Shown one piece after another: positions 39,097 through 47,912 of a stretch of DNA of 64,000 bases (position 1 is its first letter; the number at the start of each line of letters is the position of its first letter). Source of the DNA: an uncultured Lachnospiraceae bacterium (lineage in GTDB: Bacteria; Bacillota; Clostridia; Lachnospirales; Lachnospiraceae); NCBI GenBank assembly GCA_910584945.1, contig CAJUDY010000006.1:1-64000 (forward strand), read 5' to 3'. Position numbers and translations under genes: made by a program. Below the pieces are notes generated by a model, which saw only the letters and a list, made by a program, of their open reading frames with translations, had not been told where the DNA came from and searched no databases.

Positions 39097-39120
39097 GCAC
39101 TGCTCATTGCTTATAATATA

Positions 39121-40410
39121 TCACGGATCAAAAACCTTATCAAGTAAATCTGAGAGGGGCTCCATCGTATTCAACATCTCCTGCAGAGTATTGGTCTGCG
39201 CCCCTACCTCAATCAAGAGGGCTTTGTCAGACAGATGCAGATTATACCTCAGACTTCTCAGATAAATATTCCTTGCCAGCCCCGGATAATACTGCTCGCT
39301 CATGAGCTTCAGCTGAAGCGTCAGCGCCAGATTGTCCTGTATGTACGGATTATACAGATAATCAATAGGTCCGTTCTTCTTCGTCCGGCTCAGGCCGTTG
39401 AAAAACATGAACCTGGCCATGGTCTTTCCGCCGATCTCCGTCACCAGTCTCGTTCCCTCCGCCACACCGTCCCGGTGCAGATCGATCACCGACTGGATGC
39501 TTGGATATTCCTCCAGGATCGCGCTGATCTCCTTCTGCGCCTTACTGTAGGCCTCGTTCCGGTCCAGTTTTCCGTCCACCAGATCATAGACGCTGGTCAC
39601 ATGCATCACCTCATATCCTTTTTCCTGAAGAAGCTGGGTGAGATATTCCCCCACTCCCACAATCGTTGTGGAATTGTCGCCCGGCACGGAATCCACAAAG
39701 CCTTCCTGCGAATGAGTGTGGTAGATCAGGATCTGCGGTCCCTCCACATCCTTGTCAATGGTCATATCCTTGGACAGCAGCGCCTCCGCGTTCAGATCCT
39801 CTGGCGTGACCGTGGTCGTCTTGTCTACAGTATAAAAAGTGCTGAACAAAAAGTCAAAGTCCGAAAGTTCCTCCATATTGTAGATCGTTCCTGCGCTCAC
39901 TGCCGCAGGCGCCTCCTCTGCCTCACTCTCAGCAGCCGTCTCTTCCTTCCCTTTCTGCTCTTCCTCGGATTTCTGCTCTACGGCCCGCTCATTCTCCACC
40001 TGGGCAAGGGTCTCCATATCATACTCCTGCCCTGTCTCGTCCAGTTCATTCTCGTCATGGACGCCTCCGGTAATCAGCATCTCATAGGTCGACGCATTTT
40101 CCACACTTCCGCCCTGACAAGTCCCCTGTAAAAGCCGGTAGAGAGGATGCATCGCCATCACCCTCTCTATGTACCAGTCCGAGAGAGAGGCTCCCTCTCC
40201 CTCTTCTGTATATTCCAGGAAAAGCCCCGGATAGAGACAGCGCGCAAACTCCTGTTCACAGACGCGCTGCATGGAATTTTTCCCGTCGCGAATCAGTCCG
40301 GGCAGATCCCCGGACCAGAATCTCTGCCCCCCGGTAAAGACAATATAGAATCCTACCAGAAAAAAAAGCAGCCATACGATCCAGTTCCACAGTCTTGAAA
40401 ATCGTTCCAT
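39121..40410 (-). CDS. spoIIP: Stage II sporulation protein P
   Basis: Peptidoglycan amidase/endopeptidase that works with SpoIID and SpoIIM during forespore engulfment. An N-terminal signal-anchor (about 12-32) precedes a low-complexity Glu/Ala region (about 150-180) and the catalytic domain with YHTHSQEGF and DLHRDGVAEG, which hold the zinc ligands. The ATG at 40410 is preferred over an upstream GTG. gpr lies directly upstream, as in other spore-formers. Confidence 0.95.
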   Translation of the reverse strand: MERFSRLWNWIVWLLFFLVGFYIVFTGGQRFWSGDLPGLIRDGKNSMQRVCEQEFARCLYPGLFLEYTEEGEGASLSDWYIERVMAMHPLYRLLQGTCQGGSVENASTYEMLITGGVHDENELDETGQEYDMETLAQVENERAVEQKSEEEQKGKEETAAESEAEEAPAAVSAGTIYNMEELSDFDFLFSTFYTVDKTTTVTPEDLNAEALLSKDMTIDKDVEGPQILIYHTHSQEGFVDSVPGDNSTTIVGVGEYLTQLLQEKGYEVMHVTSVYDLVDGKLDRNEAYSKAQKEISAILEEYPSIQSVIDLHRDGVAEGTRLVTEIGGKTMARFMFFNGLSRTKKNGPIDYLYNPYIQDNLALTLQLKLMSEQYYPGLARNIYLRSLRYNLHLSDKALLIEVGAQTNTLQEMLNTMEPLSDLLDKVFDP

Positions 40411-40452
40411 CACATATCCTCACCCATTTATTATATGGGAAAAGCATGCGTA

Positions 40453-41325
40453 CTATGCCTGATCGTAAATCTGAAACGCCATGTTCAGCGCCTCCGATAA
40501 GGTAAAGCTGAGCTGTTTGATCGTCTCGTCAATATTTTTCGGCGTCACAAACATCCCGTTCAGGTGGGGCGGCATCTGCTCACAATTTCCCTGGGCGTCG
40601 TAGATGATCGCTGCCGCTTCCACCACCGTCGGAACCCCGATGGCGATCACCGGTATTCCAAGGCTCTCTTTCGTCAGGCTGTTTCTGTGATTCCCCACGC
40701 CGGAGCCGGGCTGAATCCCCGTATCCGTAAGCTGAATCGTCCTGCTTAACCGTTTGGTGCTCCTTGCCGCCAGAGCATCAATGACAATCAGAAGGTCCGG
40801 CCTTGTCTGCTCCACGATCCCCTTAAGGATCTCCGAAGTCTCCATCCCGGTCTGCGCCATAACCCCCGGCACAATCCCGCTGATCTGGCAGCACTTCTCC
40901 GTCCCCATCACGCCCTCTCCGTATTCCCGAATCAGATGCCTTGTGATCAGAAGATTGCCCACCGTCTTCGGCCCCAGCGCGTCAGGCGTCACATCCCGGT
41001 TACCAAGACCCGCCACCAGAATGGACCGCTCCTTCTCCTCTCCTATCAGCTCCTTCAGATAACAGGCCAGCGTCTCCGAAATCTCCCGATGGTAGTCCTC
41101 ATCCGGCGAAGCCATCCCCGGCGCCTCCAGGGTCAGATAATTGCCCATGGGCTTTCCCATCTCCCTGGCCCCCCGCTCCGACACAATCTTCACCCTCGTC
41201 AGCCGGATATCCTTCTCCTCATCATAATCCTCCTCCACCACGACTCCGTGGACTTCCACATCGCTCCCTTCAAAACTCTCCCGCGCCTCCAGCGCCAGGT
41301 CCGTCCGTACCCTCATCCGTTCCAA
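40453..41325 (-). CDS. gpr: Germination protease GPR
   Basis: Aspartic-type protease that digests small acid-soluble spore proteins on germination. The protein of about 290 residues has the VRTDLALEA N-terminus, which resembles its own SASP target site and is removed on activation, plus GLGNRDVTPDALGP, IVPGVMAQTGMET and IDALAARS. The start is a TTG at 41323-41325 with a GGAGG site 8 bases before it; an ATG at 41316 is less well placed. The gene proves that the organism is a spore-former. Confidence 0.95.
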   Translation of the reverse strand: MERMRVRTDLALEARESFEGSDVEVHGVVVEEDYDEEKDIRLTRVKIVSERGAREMGKPMGNYLTLEAPGMASPDEDYHREISETLACYLKELIGEEKERSILVAGLGNRDVTPDALGPKTVGNLLITRHLIREYGEGVMGTEKCCQISGIVPGVMAQTGMETSEILKGIVEQTRPDLLIVIDALAARSTKRLSRTIQLTDTGIQPGSGVGNHRNSLTKESLGIPVIAIGVPTVVEAAAIIYDAQGNCEQMPPHLNGMFVTPKNIDETIKQLSFTLSEALNMAFQIYDQA

Positions 41326-41420
41326 CTCTTTTCCCTCCTCCGTATTTTTTCAAATAATATTCCCATCATTTTTTCAATCGCTACTATTTCTAAATAGCTG
41401 GCCGATTCTCCGCCTGCCAA

Positions 41421-41484
41421 GCTCAGTCGGATATGGGCTGATGTTCCTAAAGGAATATCTGCCCATATCCGACGTCCGGGTAGC
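41421..41484. repeat. Intergenic hairpin-family repeat, copy 3 (minimal element)
   Basis: GTCGGATATGGGC (from 41426) pairs with GCCCATATCCGAC (to 41473) and the stem continues to ATGTTCC/GGAATAT around a TAAA loop; GTCCGGG follows. It has the same outer arm and tail as copies 2 and 4 but lacks the inner module. It lies between gpr and the rpsT promoter. Confidence 0.8.
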
Positions 41485-41545
41485 ATGTCAAATGTCCCGA
41501 CTTCAATCTATCCAATAATATTTCCGAAAAACTACAATTTATGTA

Positions 41546-41574
41546 TTGACACAACCCCTTCTTTGGAATAGAAT
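41546..41574 (+). promoter_or_regulatory. Promoter for rpsT
   Basis: A perfect -35 TTGACA (41546-41551), a 17-base spacer and a -10 TAGAAT (41569-41574) fit a strong sigma-A promoter, as expected for a ribosomal protein gene. The leader to the TTG start is about 100 bases. Confidence 0.8.
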
Positions 41575-41679
41575 ATACTCGTGTGTTTTCATGCAAAGCT
41601 TTTCCGTGTCTCGCTTTCATGAAGCACGTCATCATAACCATCATGAAATTGAATCACATATCAACCGGAGGTGCACCAA

Positions 41680-41943
41680 TTGGCTAATATTAAATCTGCG
41701 AAAAAAAGGATCCTGGTTACCGAGACCAGAACCGCCAGAAATAAGGCAATCAAATCAGAAGTAAAGACCACCATCAAGAAAGTATACGCTGCCATTGATT
41801 CTCAGGATCAGGACGCGGCAAAAGCAGCTTTGAAAGCTGCTATTTCCACGATGGACAAGGCGACTTCCAAAGGCGTATATCACAAGAATACGACTTCCAG
41901 AAAGATTTCCCGCCTGCAGAAAGCAGTCAACGCTATGGCATAA
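41680..41943 (+). CDS. rpsT: 30S ribosomal protein S20
   Basis: Binds 16S rRNA in the small subunit. The 87-residue basic protein begins ANIKSAKKR and contains SRKISRLQKAVNA. Its start is a TTG (41680-41682), 7 bases after a GGAGGT site; S20 of E. coli also starts at a UUG that is part of its autoregulation. Faces holA tail to tail, with a terminator between them. Confidence 0.96.
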   Translation: MANIKSAKKRILVTETRTARNKAIKSEVKTTIKKVYAAIDSQDQDAAKAALKAAISTMDKATSKGVYHKNTTSRKISRLQKAVNAMA

Positions 41944-41946
41944 TCA

Positions 41947-41984
41947 AATCCCGGCTGGTTCCGTCATACCAGCCGGGATTTTTA
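41947..41984. terminator. Terminator between rpsT and holA
   Basis: AATCCCGGCTGGT (41947-41959) pairs with ACCAGCCGGGATT (41968-41980) and is followed by TTTT. A strong intrinsic terminator for rpsT that can also serve holA on the other strand. Confidence 0.88.
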
Positions 41985-42977
41985 TTGCCGGGGAAGAACC
42001 TTCCCGCTGTATTTCACGATCAGAAGCTCCACACTGATCTGGTCGCCCATCTGTCCGGTCTTGACCCGCTCCTCCGTGTCCACGCAGTCCTCCACCGCCC
42101 GGCGAAGCTGCTTTTTCGTAAATTTCCTGCACTGAGCCATATATTTTCCTATGGCAAATGGAGGAACTCCTGCCGCTTTCGCCATCTCGCTTTTCTCCAT
42201 CCCCTGCCCTTCCAGTTCTTTTAGCTGCAAAAGCTGGTGAAACTGCCGGGTGATCAGATAAAGAATCCGCATAGGCGGCTCCTTCATGGCCAGAAGATCT
42301 GCGTACAGCTCCAGCGCCCTTCTCTGATTCTGCTCTGTGATTGCCTGAATCATGTCGAAGATCCGGTTTTCCGTCTGTTCTGTGCAGACCGCCTCCACAT
42401 CCGCCGTTTCGATCACGTCTTTTCCTATCGTATAGCAGAGAAGCTTCTCCAGCTCCCGGTCGATTCGCTCCATGTCCGACCCGGTACGCTGCAAAAACCC
42501 ACGCATGGTCTCCTCCGTGATCTTGCGGCCTTCCTTATTCAGGATGCCCAGCACCCAGCGGGCCAGCGTCCGTTCGTCCTGCTTTTTGAATTCCACCACC
42601 CGGCCTTCTTTTTTGATGGCCTTATAAACCCTTCCACGCTTGTCCACCTCCGATTCCGTCAGGATCAGACAGGTGCTCTCCGGAAGTTCCGGGATATAAT
42701 CCGCCAGTTCCGGGCAGGCGTTCTTGGCAAAGCCGCTGTCCTGAAGCTCCAGCACTCTGCGCTCCGCAAAGAAGGGCAGCGTCTCCGCCAGATCGATCAC
42801 CTCTCTGACATTGATGCCCTTTCCCTCAAAAACAGCCTGATTCATGGTATCTTCCGGGTCAAGCAGCGCTTCTTTTAACTTTTTCCGATACTGATTGCGA
42901 AGATAGACTTCTTCCCCCATGAGAAGATAGACTTTTTTAAATTGTCCCTTTTTGATATCTTCCTTTAACATTTTCAT
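41982..42977 (-). CDS. holA: DNA polymerase III subunit delta
   Basis: Clamp-loader subunit that opens the beta clamp. The 331-residue protein has the N-terminal VYLLMGEEVYL, the central AAA-like region (FKKQDERTLARWV, GSDMERIDRELEKL) and the C-terminal RILYLITRQFHQLLQLKEL helix set. The order comEC-holA-rpsT is conserved in Firmicutes. Confidence 0.95.
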   Translation of the reverse strand: MKMLKEDIKKGQFKKVYLLMGEEVYLRNQYRKKLKEALLDPEDTMNQAVFEGKGINVREVIDLAETLPFFAERRVLELQDSGFAKNACPELADYIPELPESTCLILTESEVDKRGRVYKAIKKEGRVVEFKKQDERTLARWVLGILNKEGRKITEETMRGFLQRTGSDMERIDRELEKLLCYTIGKDVIETADVEAVCTEQTENRIFDMIQAITEQNQRRALELYADLLAMKEPPMRILYLITRQFHQLLQLKELEGQGMEKSEMAKAAGVPPFAIGKYMAQCRKFTKKQLRRAVEDCVDTEERVKTGQMGDQISVELLIVKYSGKVLPRQ

Positions 42978-43104
42978 AAGTTTTTATACTTAACATCCTC
43001 ATTTTTCTCTTTTATTATACTCCCGTCCGGCGAAATCGGCAAGGATAAGATTCACGCCCTTGTTATGCAGCAGGGGCAGAAAAAACCTTGTATATACCCA
43101 GTAG

Positions 43105-43133
43105 TTGTAAAGCGTACAAAATCAGTATATAAT
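43105..43133 (+). promoter_or_regulatory. Strong promoter of an orphan transcription unit
   Basis: A -35 TTGTAA (43105-43110), an exact 17-base spacer and a perfect -10 TATAAT (43128-43133). It points away from holA and toward comEC, in a gap with no annotated gene of normal size. Confidence 0.7.
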
Positions 43134-43166
43134 CAAGGCATCTAAATACGTTGGAGGAAATACCGC

Positions 43167-43217
43167 ATGTTTTCGTATGAAGAAATACAAAAGTACGAAT
43201 ATTTTAACCGTAAATGA
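43167..43217 (+). CDS. Possible 16-codon peptide
   Basis: The ATG at 43167-43169 lies 9 bases after GGAGG. It encodes MFSYEEIQKYEYFNRK and ends at TGA 43215-43217. A second frame, starting at the ATG 43177 and running to TAA 43258-43260 (27 residues, starting MKKYKSTNILTVND), overlaps it and ends inside the terminator stem, but its ribosome-site spacing is poor. Either may be real or neither. Confidence 0.3.
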   Translation: MFSYEEIQKYEYFNRK

Positions 43218-43243
43218 TAATGGCAAAATCAATCTTAACGGTC

Positions 43244-43282
43244 AAGGGGCGACAGCCTAAAATGCTATCGCCCCTTTGATTT
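43244..43282 (+). terminator. Terminator of the orphan unit
   Basis: AAGGGGCGACAGC (43244-43256) pairs with GCTATCGCCCCTT (43264-43276), with one mismatch, and is followed by TGATTTAT. The U-run is modest. Confidence 0.55.
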
Positions 43283-43298
43283 ATAAATACAACCATAA

Positions 43299-45518
43299 TT
43301 ACGGATCATCTCCGGAGAGAAACCCGGAGACCTTTACTCTCTTCCCGTCGGTCCATACCCTGATGGCTCCGTCCTCTTTCGTGAGATAGATCCGGCTTCC
43401 CGCGTCAGCAAGCCTCTGCAAGGTCTCTTCGCCCGGATGTCCGTAACGGTTCGAGGCGCTGCAGGAGATCAGGCTGACCACCGGTCTTACTTTCTGGAGA
43501 AAGGCTTCCGTGGAGGAATATCTGGAACCATGATGCGCCGTCTTCAGAACTTCCGCTTCCCGAAGGACTCCTAAGGCTGCCAGCTTCTTTTCCGTATCTT
43601 CTCCGATATCCCCGGTCAGCAGCATCTGAAACTCCCCATACTCTGCCAGCATTACCATGGACAGGTCATTGCGGTCGTCAGACACGGCTTCTTTGTCCGG
43701 CCACAGGCAGGTGAAGTTGCACTCCCCACTTTTCAGCATATCCCCCGTTCCCAGATACAGAACGGAAATCTTCGCCGCACTCAGCAATTCTTCCATCTCC
43801 TGGTAGGCCTCATCTTTCTCCTGCAGAGCAGGCAGCACCGCGTGGCCGATGGAAATTCCTCCGGGAGCGCCGCTTTCCTCGATCAATTCTTTTAATCCGT
43901 TGATATGATCCTGGTCCATATGGGACACAAATATGTAATCCAGCGTTTTCACCCCGGACCATTTCAGAAAAGGAAGAATGCGGTAGGCGCCCACCTGCTT
44001 CACGTTGGTGCTTCCCCCGTCGTACAGGCAGGTGATCCCCGTGGGCGTCCGGAAGAATACCCCGTCCCCCTGGCCCACGTCCAGCATGGTGATGGCAAGA
44101 CCGGAGGATACGCGCAGACACAAAAGCAATGCACATATCAAAAGAGAACCCGCTGTCCCCGCAAGAACCATCCGTTTTGGGCGGTATTCCTCCTTTTTTC
44201 TCCAGTACTTTTTCCTTCTCTTCTCCCGATACAAAAAGATAAGACCAGTACACAGGGTTACATAATACAGCAGCACTTTCCACCTGGCCGGACTTCCCAC
44301 AGGCAGTACCGCTCCCGGCAGAGACAAGCATCTTTTCCCGGTCCACTCGTAAAATGCAAGAATCAGATGACAAAGGAATCCGAAGAACCTGGAGGCGGGC
44401 AGACAGAACATCCCCAAGATTCCGCAGAGAATCCCGCACACCATCAACACGCTCATCAGCGGGATCACCAGAAGATTCAGCAGGGTAGAATACAGCGGAT
44501 ATTCATAGAAGAACAATAACAGTAGCGGGAAGGTCATAAAAAGCACCGACAGGCTGACCGTAAGTCCTTCGCCGATTCGACCGAATTTTTCCTTATACAG
44601 TTTCCAGACCGGAGAAATCAAAGCGATGGCTGTCACAGCCCCATAGGACAGCAGAAAGGCGCTCTGACGGACGCACAGCGGGTTCGTGAACATCAGAATC
44701 AATGCGGACACGCCAATGGCCGTCAGCATGTCGTAGGTCCGCCCGATCAGATCCGCCAGAATGGCCAGACTGCACATCATAGCTGCCCGAAGGGTAGATA
44801 TGGAACCTCCGGCCATCCATCCGTAAGCGGCAAGAAACATTACCGCCGGAATTCCCGACGCCAGATAGGAGCCGCTCAGACGCCGAAGCAGCCGATAAAG
44901 CCCCATCCCCACCAGGGACAGATGAAGCCCGGAGATGGCCAGCAGATGGGAGATTCCATTCTTCTGATACAGCTCTTTGGTCTCTGCATCCAGCCCCTCT
45001 TTTGCCCCCAGGATCATGGCCTTTATAAGTCCGCTGTCCTTTTCCGAGAGCACCTGCTCATAGACCTTTTCCAGTCTTCCTCGCAGGGATAACAGCGCAT
45101 TTTTTGCCAAAGCTGGATGTATGCCCACGATCTGCGCTTTCTCTGCATAGAAGGTATAGGAGATCCCCTTTCCTCCGTAGTAAAGGCGGCTGTTAAATTG
45201 TCCTGGATTGGTTGGTTCTTCAATTGGATAAATCGTTCCCGAAAGGGATAGATCCGTTCCCACCGGATACTCCGTGGGATCTTTCAGATATACAAGCATC
45301 TGTCCGGTGTCAAACTGTATGTCCTTACACTGCACCTGACAATCTCTGAGATAAATCTGTGTCTGATCATCTTTTCTGATCTGTCGGCTGACCTGCCCGG
45401 TAACCTGCGCCTCACATTTCTCCGCCGCCTTCTGGGGTTCGTAGAAAAACCCCAGAGGCAGCAGACGCAAGACAAGGAATACCAGCAGCGCCAGACACGC
45501 CGCCGGCCGTTGTCTCAT
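43299..45518 (-). CDS. comEC: DNA-uptake channel protein ComEC/Rec2
   Basis: Forms the channel for single-stranded DNA during natural transformation. The 739-residue membrane protein has an OB-like N-terminal domain after the first membrane segments, the Competence membrane domain with GISHLLAISGLHLSLVG, and a C-terminal metallo-beta-lactamase-like nuclease domain (MLDVGQGDGVF, SHMDQDHING, AHHGSRYSS). The stop of the upstream lipoprotein gene overlaps its start. comEA lies 3.5 kb upstream. Confidence 0.95.
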   Translation of the reverse strand: MRQRPAACLALLVFLVLRLLPLGFFYEPQKAAEKCEAQVTGQVSRQIRKDDQTQIYLRDCQVQCKDIQFDTGQMLVYLKDPTEYPVGTDLSLSGTIYPIEEPTNPGQFNSRLYYGGKGISYTFYAEKAQIVGIHPALAKNALLSLRGRLEKVYEQVLSEKDSGLIKAMILGAKEGLDAETKELYQKNGISHLLAISGLHLSLVGMGLYRLLRRLSGSYLASGIPAVMFLAAYGWMAGGSISTLRAAMMCSLAILADLIGRTYDMLTAIGVSALILMFTNPLCVRQSAFLLSYGAVTAIALISPVWKLYKEKFGRIGEGLTVSLSVLFMTFPLLLLFFYEYPLYSTLLNLLVIPLMSVLMVCGILCGILGMFCLPASRFFGFLCHLILAFYEWTGKRCLSLPGAVLPVGSPARWKVLLYYVTLCTGLIFLYREKRRKKYWRKKEEYRPKRMVLAGTAGSLLICALLLCLRVSSGLAITMLDVGQGDGVFFRTPTGITCLYDGGSTNVKQVGAYRILPFLKWSGVKTLDYIFVSHMDQDHINGLKELIEESGAPGGISIGHAVLPALQEKDEAYQEMEELLSAAKISVLYLGTGDMLKSGECNFTCLWPDKEAVSDDRNDLSMVMLAEYGEFQMLLTGDIGEDTEKKLAALGVLREAEVLKTAHHGSRYSSTEAFLQKVRPVVSLISCSASNRYGHPGEETLQRLADAGSRIYLTKEDGAIRVWTDGKRVKVSGFLSGDDP

Positions 45519-46429
45519 TCTACCAAATCCTCATTTCTTTCAAATATCGTGTCAAAGCTGATACTCTCCCGGAAAACCTGATTGGTTTCGCCGTTGATAC
45601 TGATCTGTACCTTCTGTGCATCCGTATTCTGAATCAATGAATTCACAATGGAATAGATCGGAATACTCTCGGTTACATTGTAGCCGGTCTCTAAGAATCC
45701 GCCGTCCAGGTTTACATAACATATCCCGTCCCGAACCGACACGCTGAGCAGCTTCGTGTTGGCCGGTATGGTAGGGTATGCGCCCTCATAGGGCGGCCCT
45801 TCGATGAGCCGTTCCACAATCAGCTTCTCCAGGGAAATATTGCTGTTGTATTCCATGGGCACCCGCTGGGTGATCAGCCTGTCTCCCGTCTCGTTCGTAT
45901 AGTAAAGCGTCAGATCCGCAGTCCGGTACGCATTGATCTCCTCTCCGGCATTTTCAATGAAATGTTCCTCACTCATCAGTCCCACCGCGTTTCCCTTCAG
46001 GTCCATCAGCGGCTGATCTGCTACCCGAAAGCCGATATAATCAATCTTCGGAAGCTGGCAGAGCGTCCGCACCAGCGCTGCCCGGCACAAAACCTCATAC
46101 ACCTTGGGCATATCCATATATTCCATAGAAAAATTCAGATACAGCTGATTGTGTTCGATCTCATAACCGTCGATCCGCACGCTGTCCGGAAGCACCGGTT
46201 TATATGCAGGGTCCTCGGGACTCTCCCGCAGAAGCTCCAGGAACTCCTTCAAAAGTCCCTCTACATTCTTCGCCTGCAGTTCTTTATACTCGCAGTCCAG
46301 TCTGGTCTCCTCCTGATTCATATACCAGATCTGATACCCGCCTTCCTCCTCTTCACTCTGACTCCCGCATCCGGCCGCCGCCAGACACATACACATCAGA
46401 AGAAGAAAAAATCCTGACCTTTTTTTCAT
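45515..46429 (-). CDS. Lipoprotein with two GerMN domains
   Basis: A 304-residue protein with a lipoprotein signal ending at the AAAGC lipobox (Cys21), then two GerM/spore-coat-like GerMN domains (about 45-150 and 170-290) with the conserved KLLSVSVRDGICYVNLDGGF pattern, given here in outline. It follows the WalK-like kinase, and this place in a response regulator - kinase - GerMN lipoprotein series is like actinobacterial LpqB. It may tune the kinase from outside the membrane. Confidence 0.85.
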   Translation of the reverse strand: MKKRSGFFLLLMCMCLAAAGCGSQSEEEEGGYQIWYMNQEETRLDCEYKELQAKNVEGLLKEFLELLRESPEDPAYKPVLPDSVRIDGYEIEHNQLYLNFSMEYMDMPKVYEVLCRAALVRTLCQLPKIDYIGFRVADQPLMDLKGNAVGLMSEEHFIENAGEEINAYRTADLTLYYTNETGDRLITQRVPMEYNSNISLEKLIVERLIEGPPYEGAYPTIPANTKLLSVSVRDGICYVNLDGGFLETGYNVTESIPIYSIVNSLIQNTDAQKVQISINGETNQVFRESISFDTIFERNEDLVE

Positions 46430-46463
46430 TCATGCTCCTTTTATGAAAACATGGAAATTCCGT

Positions 46464-47912
46464 CTACGTAATATACCGCAGCGGAATCCTCACCGTAAAG
46501 ACCGTTCCCTCCTCCACCGTGCTCTGCACCCGGATCGCGCCTCTGTGAGCCACCACCGCGCTCCTGGTAATCGCAAGTCCAAGTCCTGTCCCTCCGATCT
46601 CCCTGGAGTGGGATTTATCCACCCGATAGAACCTCTCAAAGATGTAATCCAGCGCCTCTTCCGGAATTCCCATTCCGGAATCACTTACCTTTACATAGAA
46701 GAACTTATGATCCGCATCCAGACTGACCCGCACCCATCCATTCTCATGATTGTACTTGATGGCATTCTCCACCAGATTGGAAAATGCCAGGGACAGCCTC
46801 GTCACATCGATCTCCGCGCTTACACTCCGGTTGCTCTCGAACACCATCTCAATATTCGCTTTTTCCGCAATGGGCCGAAGCCGCTTTAAGATCTGCTCCA
46901 GAAATTCATTGACATTGGTCACTTCAACATTCGGCTTTGTCACCTTCCGGTCTGTTTTGACCAGGGTTAAAAGGTCCGAGATGATCGTGTTTTCCCGGTC
47001 GATCTCCTCCGCTATGTCCTGCATGAATTCCTGATACAGCTCCACCGGCGCGCCTTCCTGCACCAGCAGAGAATCCGCCAGCACCTTCATGGAAGCCAGC
47101 GGCGTCTTCAGCTCATGGGAGACATTGGATACGAACTCCTGTCTGGACTCCTCCATCAGACGCAGCTTCGCCAGAAGACTGTTAAAAGTATTGGAAATAT
47201 TCTCGGTCTCCGTACAATCGTGAATATCCAGATCCCCGTCCAGTGCTCCTTCCACCAGGTCGCCGATGAACTTATTCATATGGCGCAGAGGCTTAACCAG
47301 CCAGTTCGACAGAAGAAACGCCAGCGCCATCACGCAGATGCTTCCCACCGCCAGCCAGATGTCCGCAAAGTTCCGAAGGTCCTCCAGTCTGGCATTCATA
47401 CTGTCTGTGGAAGCGCTGGCCAAAATCACACCGATAATCGTCTTGTCCTCCCCGCTGCCGGTGACGGGAACCGTCATCTCAATAAAACGGCCGCTGACAT
47501 AGTGGCTGGTGCTCTCGCCCTTAAAGCACTTAATCACCTCTTCCGCCAGCATGGTGCGTCCCTCTTCCAGCGCGTAAGTATCCACCAGAATCTGAAAATT
47601 CTGATCGATAATCAGGATTCTGCCGTCATACAAGGTGGCAAGCTGCATCAATTCCCCTGTAAGCGTCTCATTGGATGGATCGTCCAGATAGTTGGCGCTT
47701 CCGATCTGAGTGGCAAGAATCTGACACTGATTCGTCACATCGCTCCCCAAACGGGCCAAAGACTGGTCACGGTAAGCGGACAGAAAAGCAGCAGACAAAA
47801 TCACCGCCGGAATCGTTCCCACCAGAAACAGAATCACCATGATCCGGAAATTCAGGCTTTTAAAAAATTTGCTGTTGAGAGAAACCCTCTCCTTTATCGT
47901 CTGTCTAAGCAT
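46464..47912 (-). CDS. walK: Membrane sensor histidine kinase, WalK-like
   Basis: Two membrane segments (about 15-35 and 175-198) flank an extracellular sensor domain; then come HAMP, the HisKA box VSNVSHELKTPLASMKV and HATPase motifs (N box VENAIKYN, DSGMGIP, GTGLGLAI). There is no separate PAS domain, as in clostridial WalK. The ATG at 47910-47912 overlaps the response-regulator stop by 8 bases. About 482 residues. The gene symbol is by homology to the WalRK cell-wall system and is not proven. Confidence 0.85.
   Translation of the reverse strand: MLRQTIKERVSLNSKFFKSLNFRIMVILFLVGTIPAVILSAAFLSAYRDQSLARLGSDVTNQCQILATQIGSANYLDDPSNETLTGELMQLATLYDGRILIIDQNFQILVDTYALEEGRTMLAEEVIKCFKGESTSHYVSGRFIEMTVPVTGSGEDKTIIGVILASASTDSMNARLEDLRNFADIWLAVGSICVMALAFLLSNWLVKPLRHMNKFIGDLVEGALDGDLDIHDCTETENISNTFNSLLAKLRLMEESRQEFVSNVSHELKTPLASMKVLADSLLVQEGAPVELYQEFMQDIAEEIDRENTIISDLLTLVKTDRKVTKPNVEVTNVNEFLEQILKRLRPIAEKANIEMVFESNRSVSAEIDVTRLSLAFSNLVENAIKYNHENGWVRVSLDADHKFFYVKVSDSGMGIPEEALDYIFERFYRVDKSHSREIGGTGLGLAITRSAVVAHRGAIRVQSTVEEGTVFTVRIPLRYIT

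Larger units (their letters stand above)
38624..39120. other. Intergenic region of about 500 bases with long hairpins
   Basis: No convincing gene lies between lepA and spoIIP. The region carries the hairpins listed at 38747-38908 and 39032-39096 and a small stem ATAGGGC/GCCCTAT around 39013-39030. Strings such as the TTCGCTCC/CTTCGCTCC type repeats near 38990-39010 also look like repeated structural sequence. No U-runs follow, so these are not simple terminators. Confidence 0.55.
43140..43282 (+). ncRNA. Candidate small RNA or mini-gene of about 140 nt
   Basis: A complete small unit: promoter at 43105-43133, a GGAGG ribosome site (43153-43157), two overlapping short frames, and a hairpin (43244-43256 with 43264-43276) followed by TTTGATTTAT. 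The expected transcript is roughly 140 bases. Because of the ribosome site it may be a dual-function RNA that encodes a peptide, or a decayed gene; the sequence does not decide. Confidence 0.4.
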
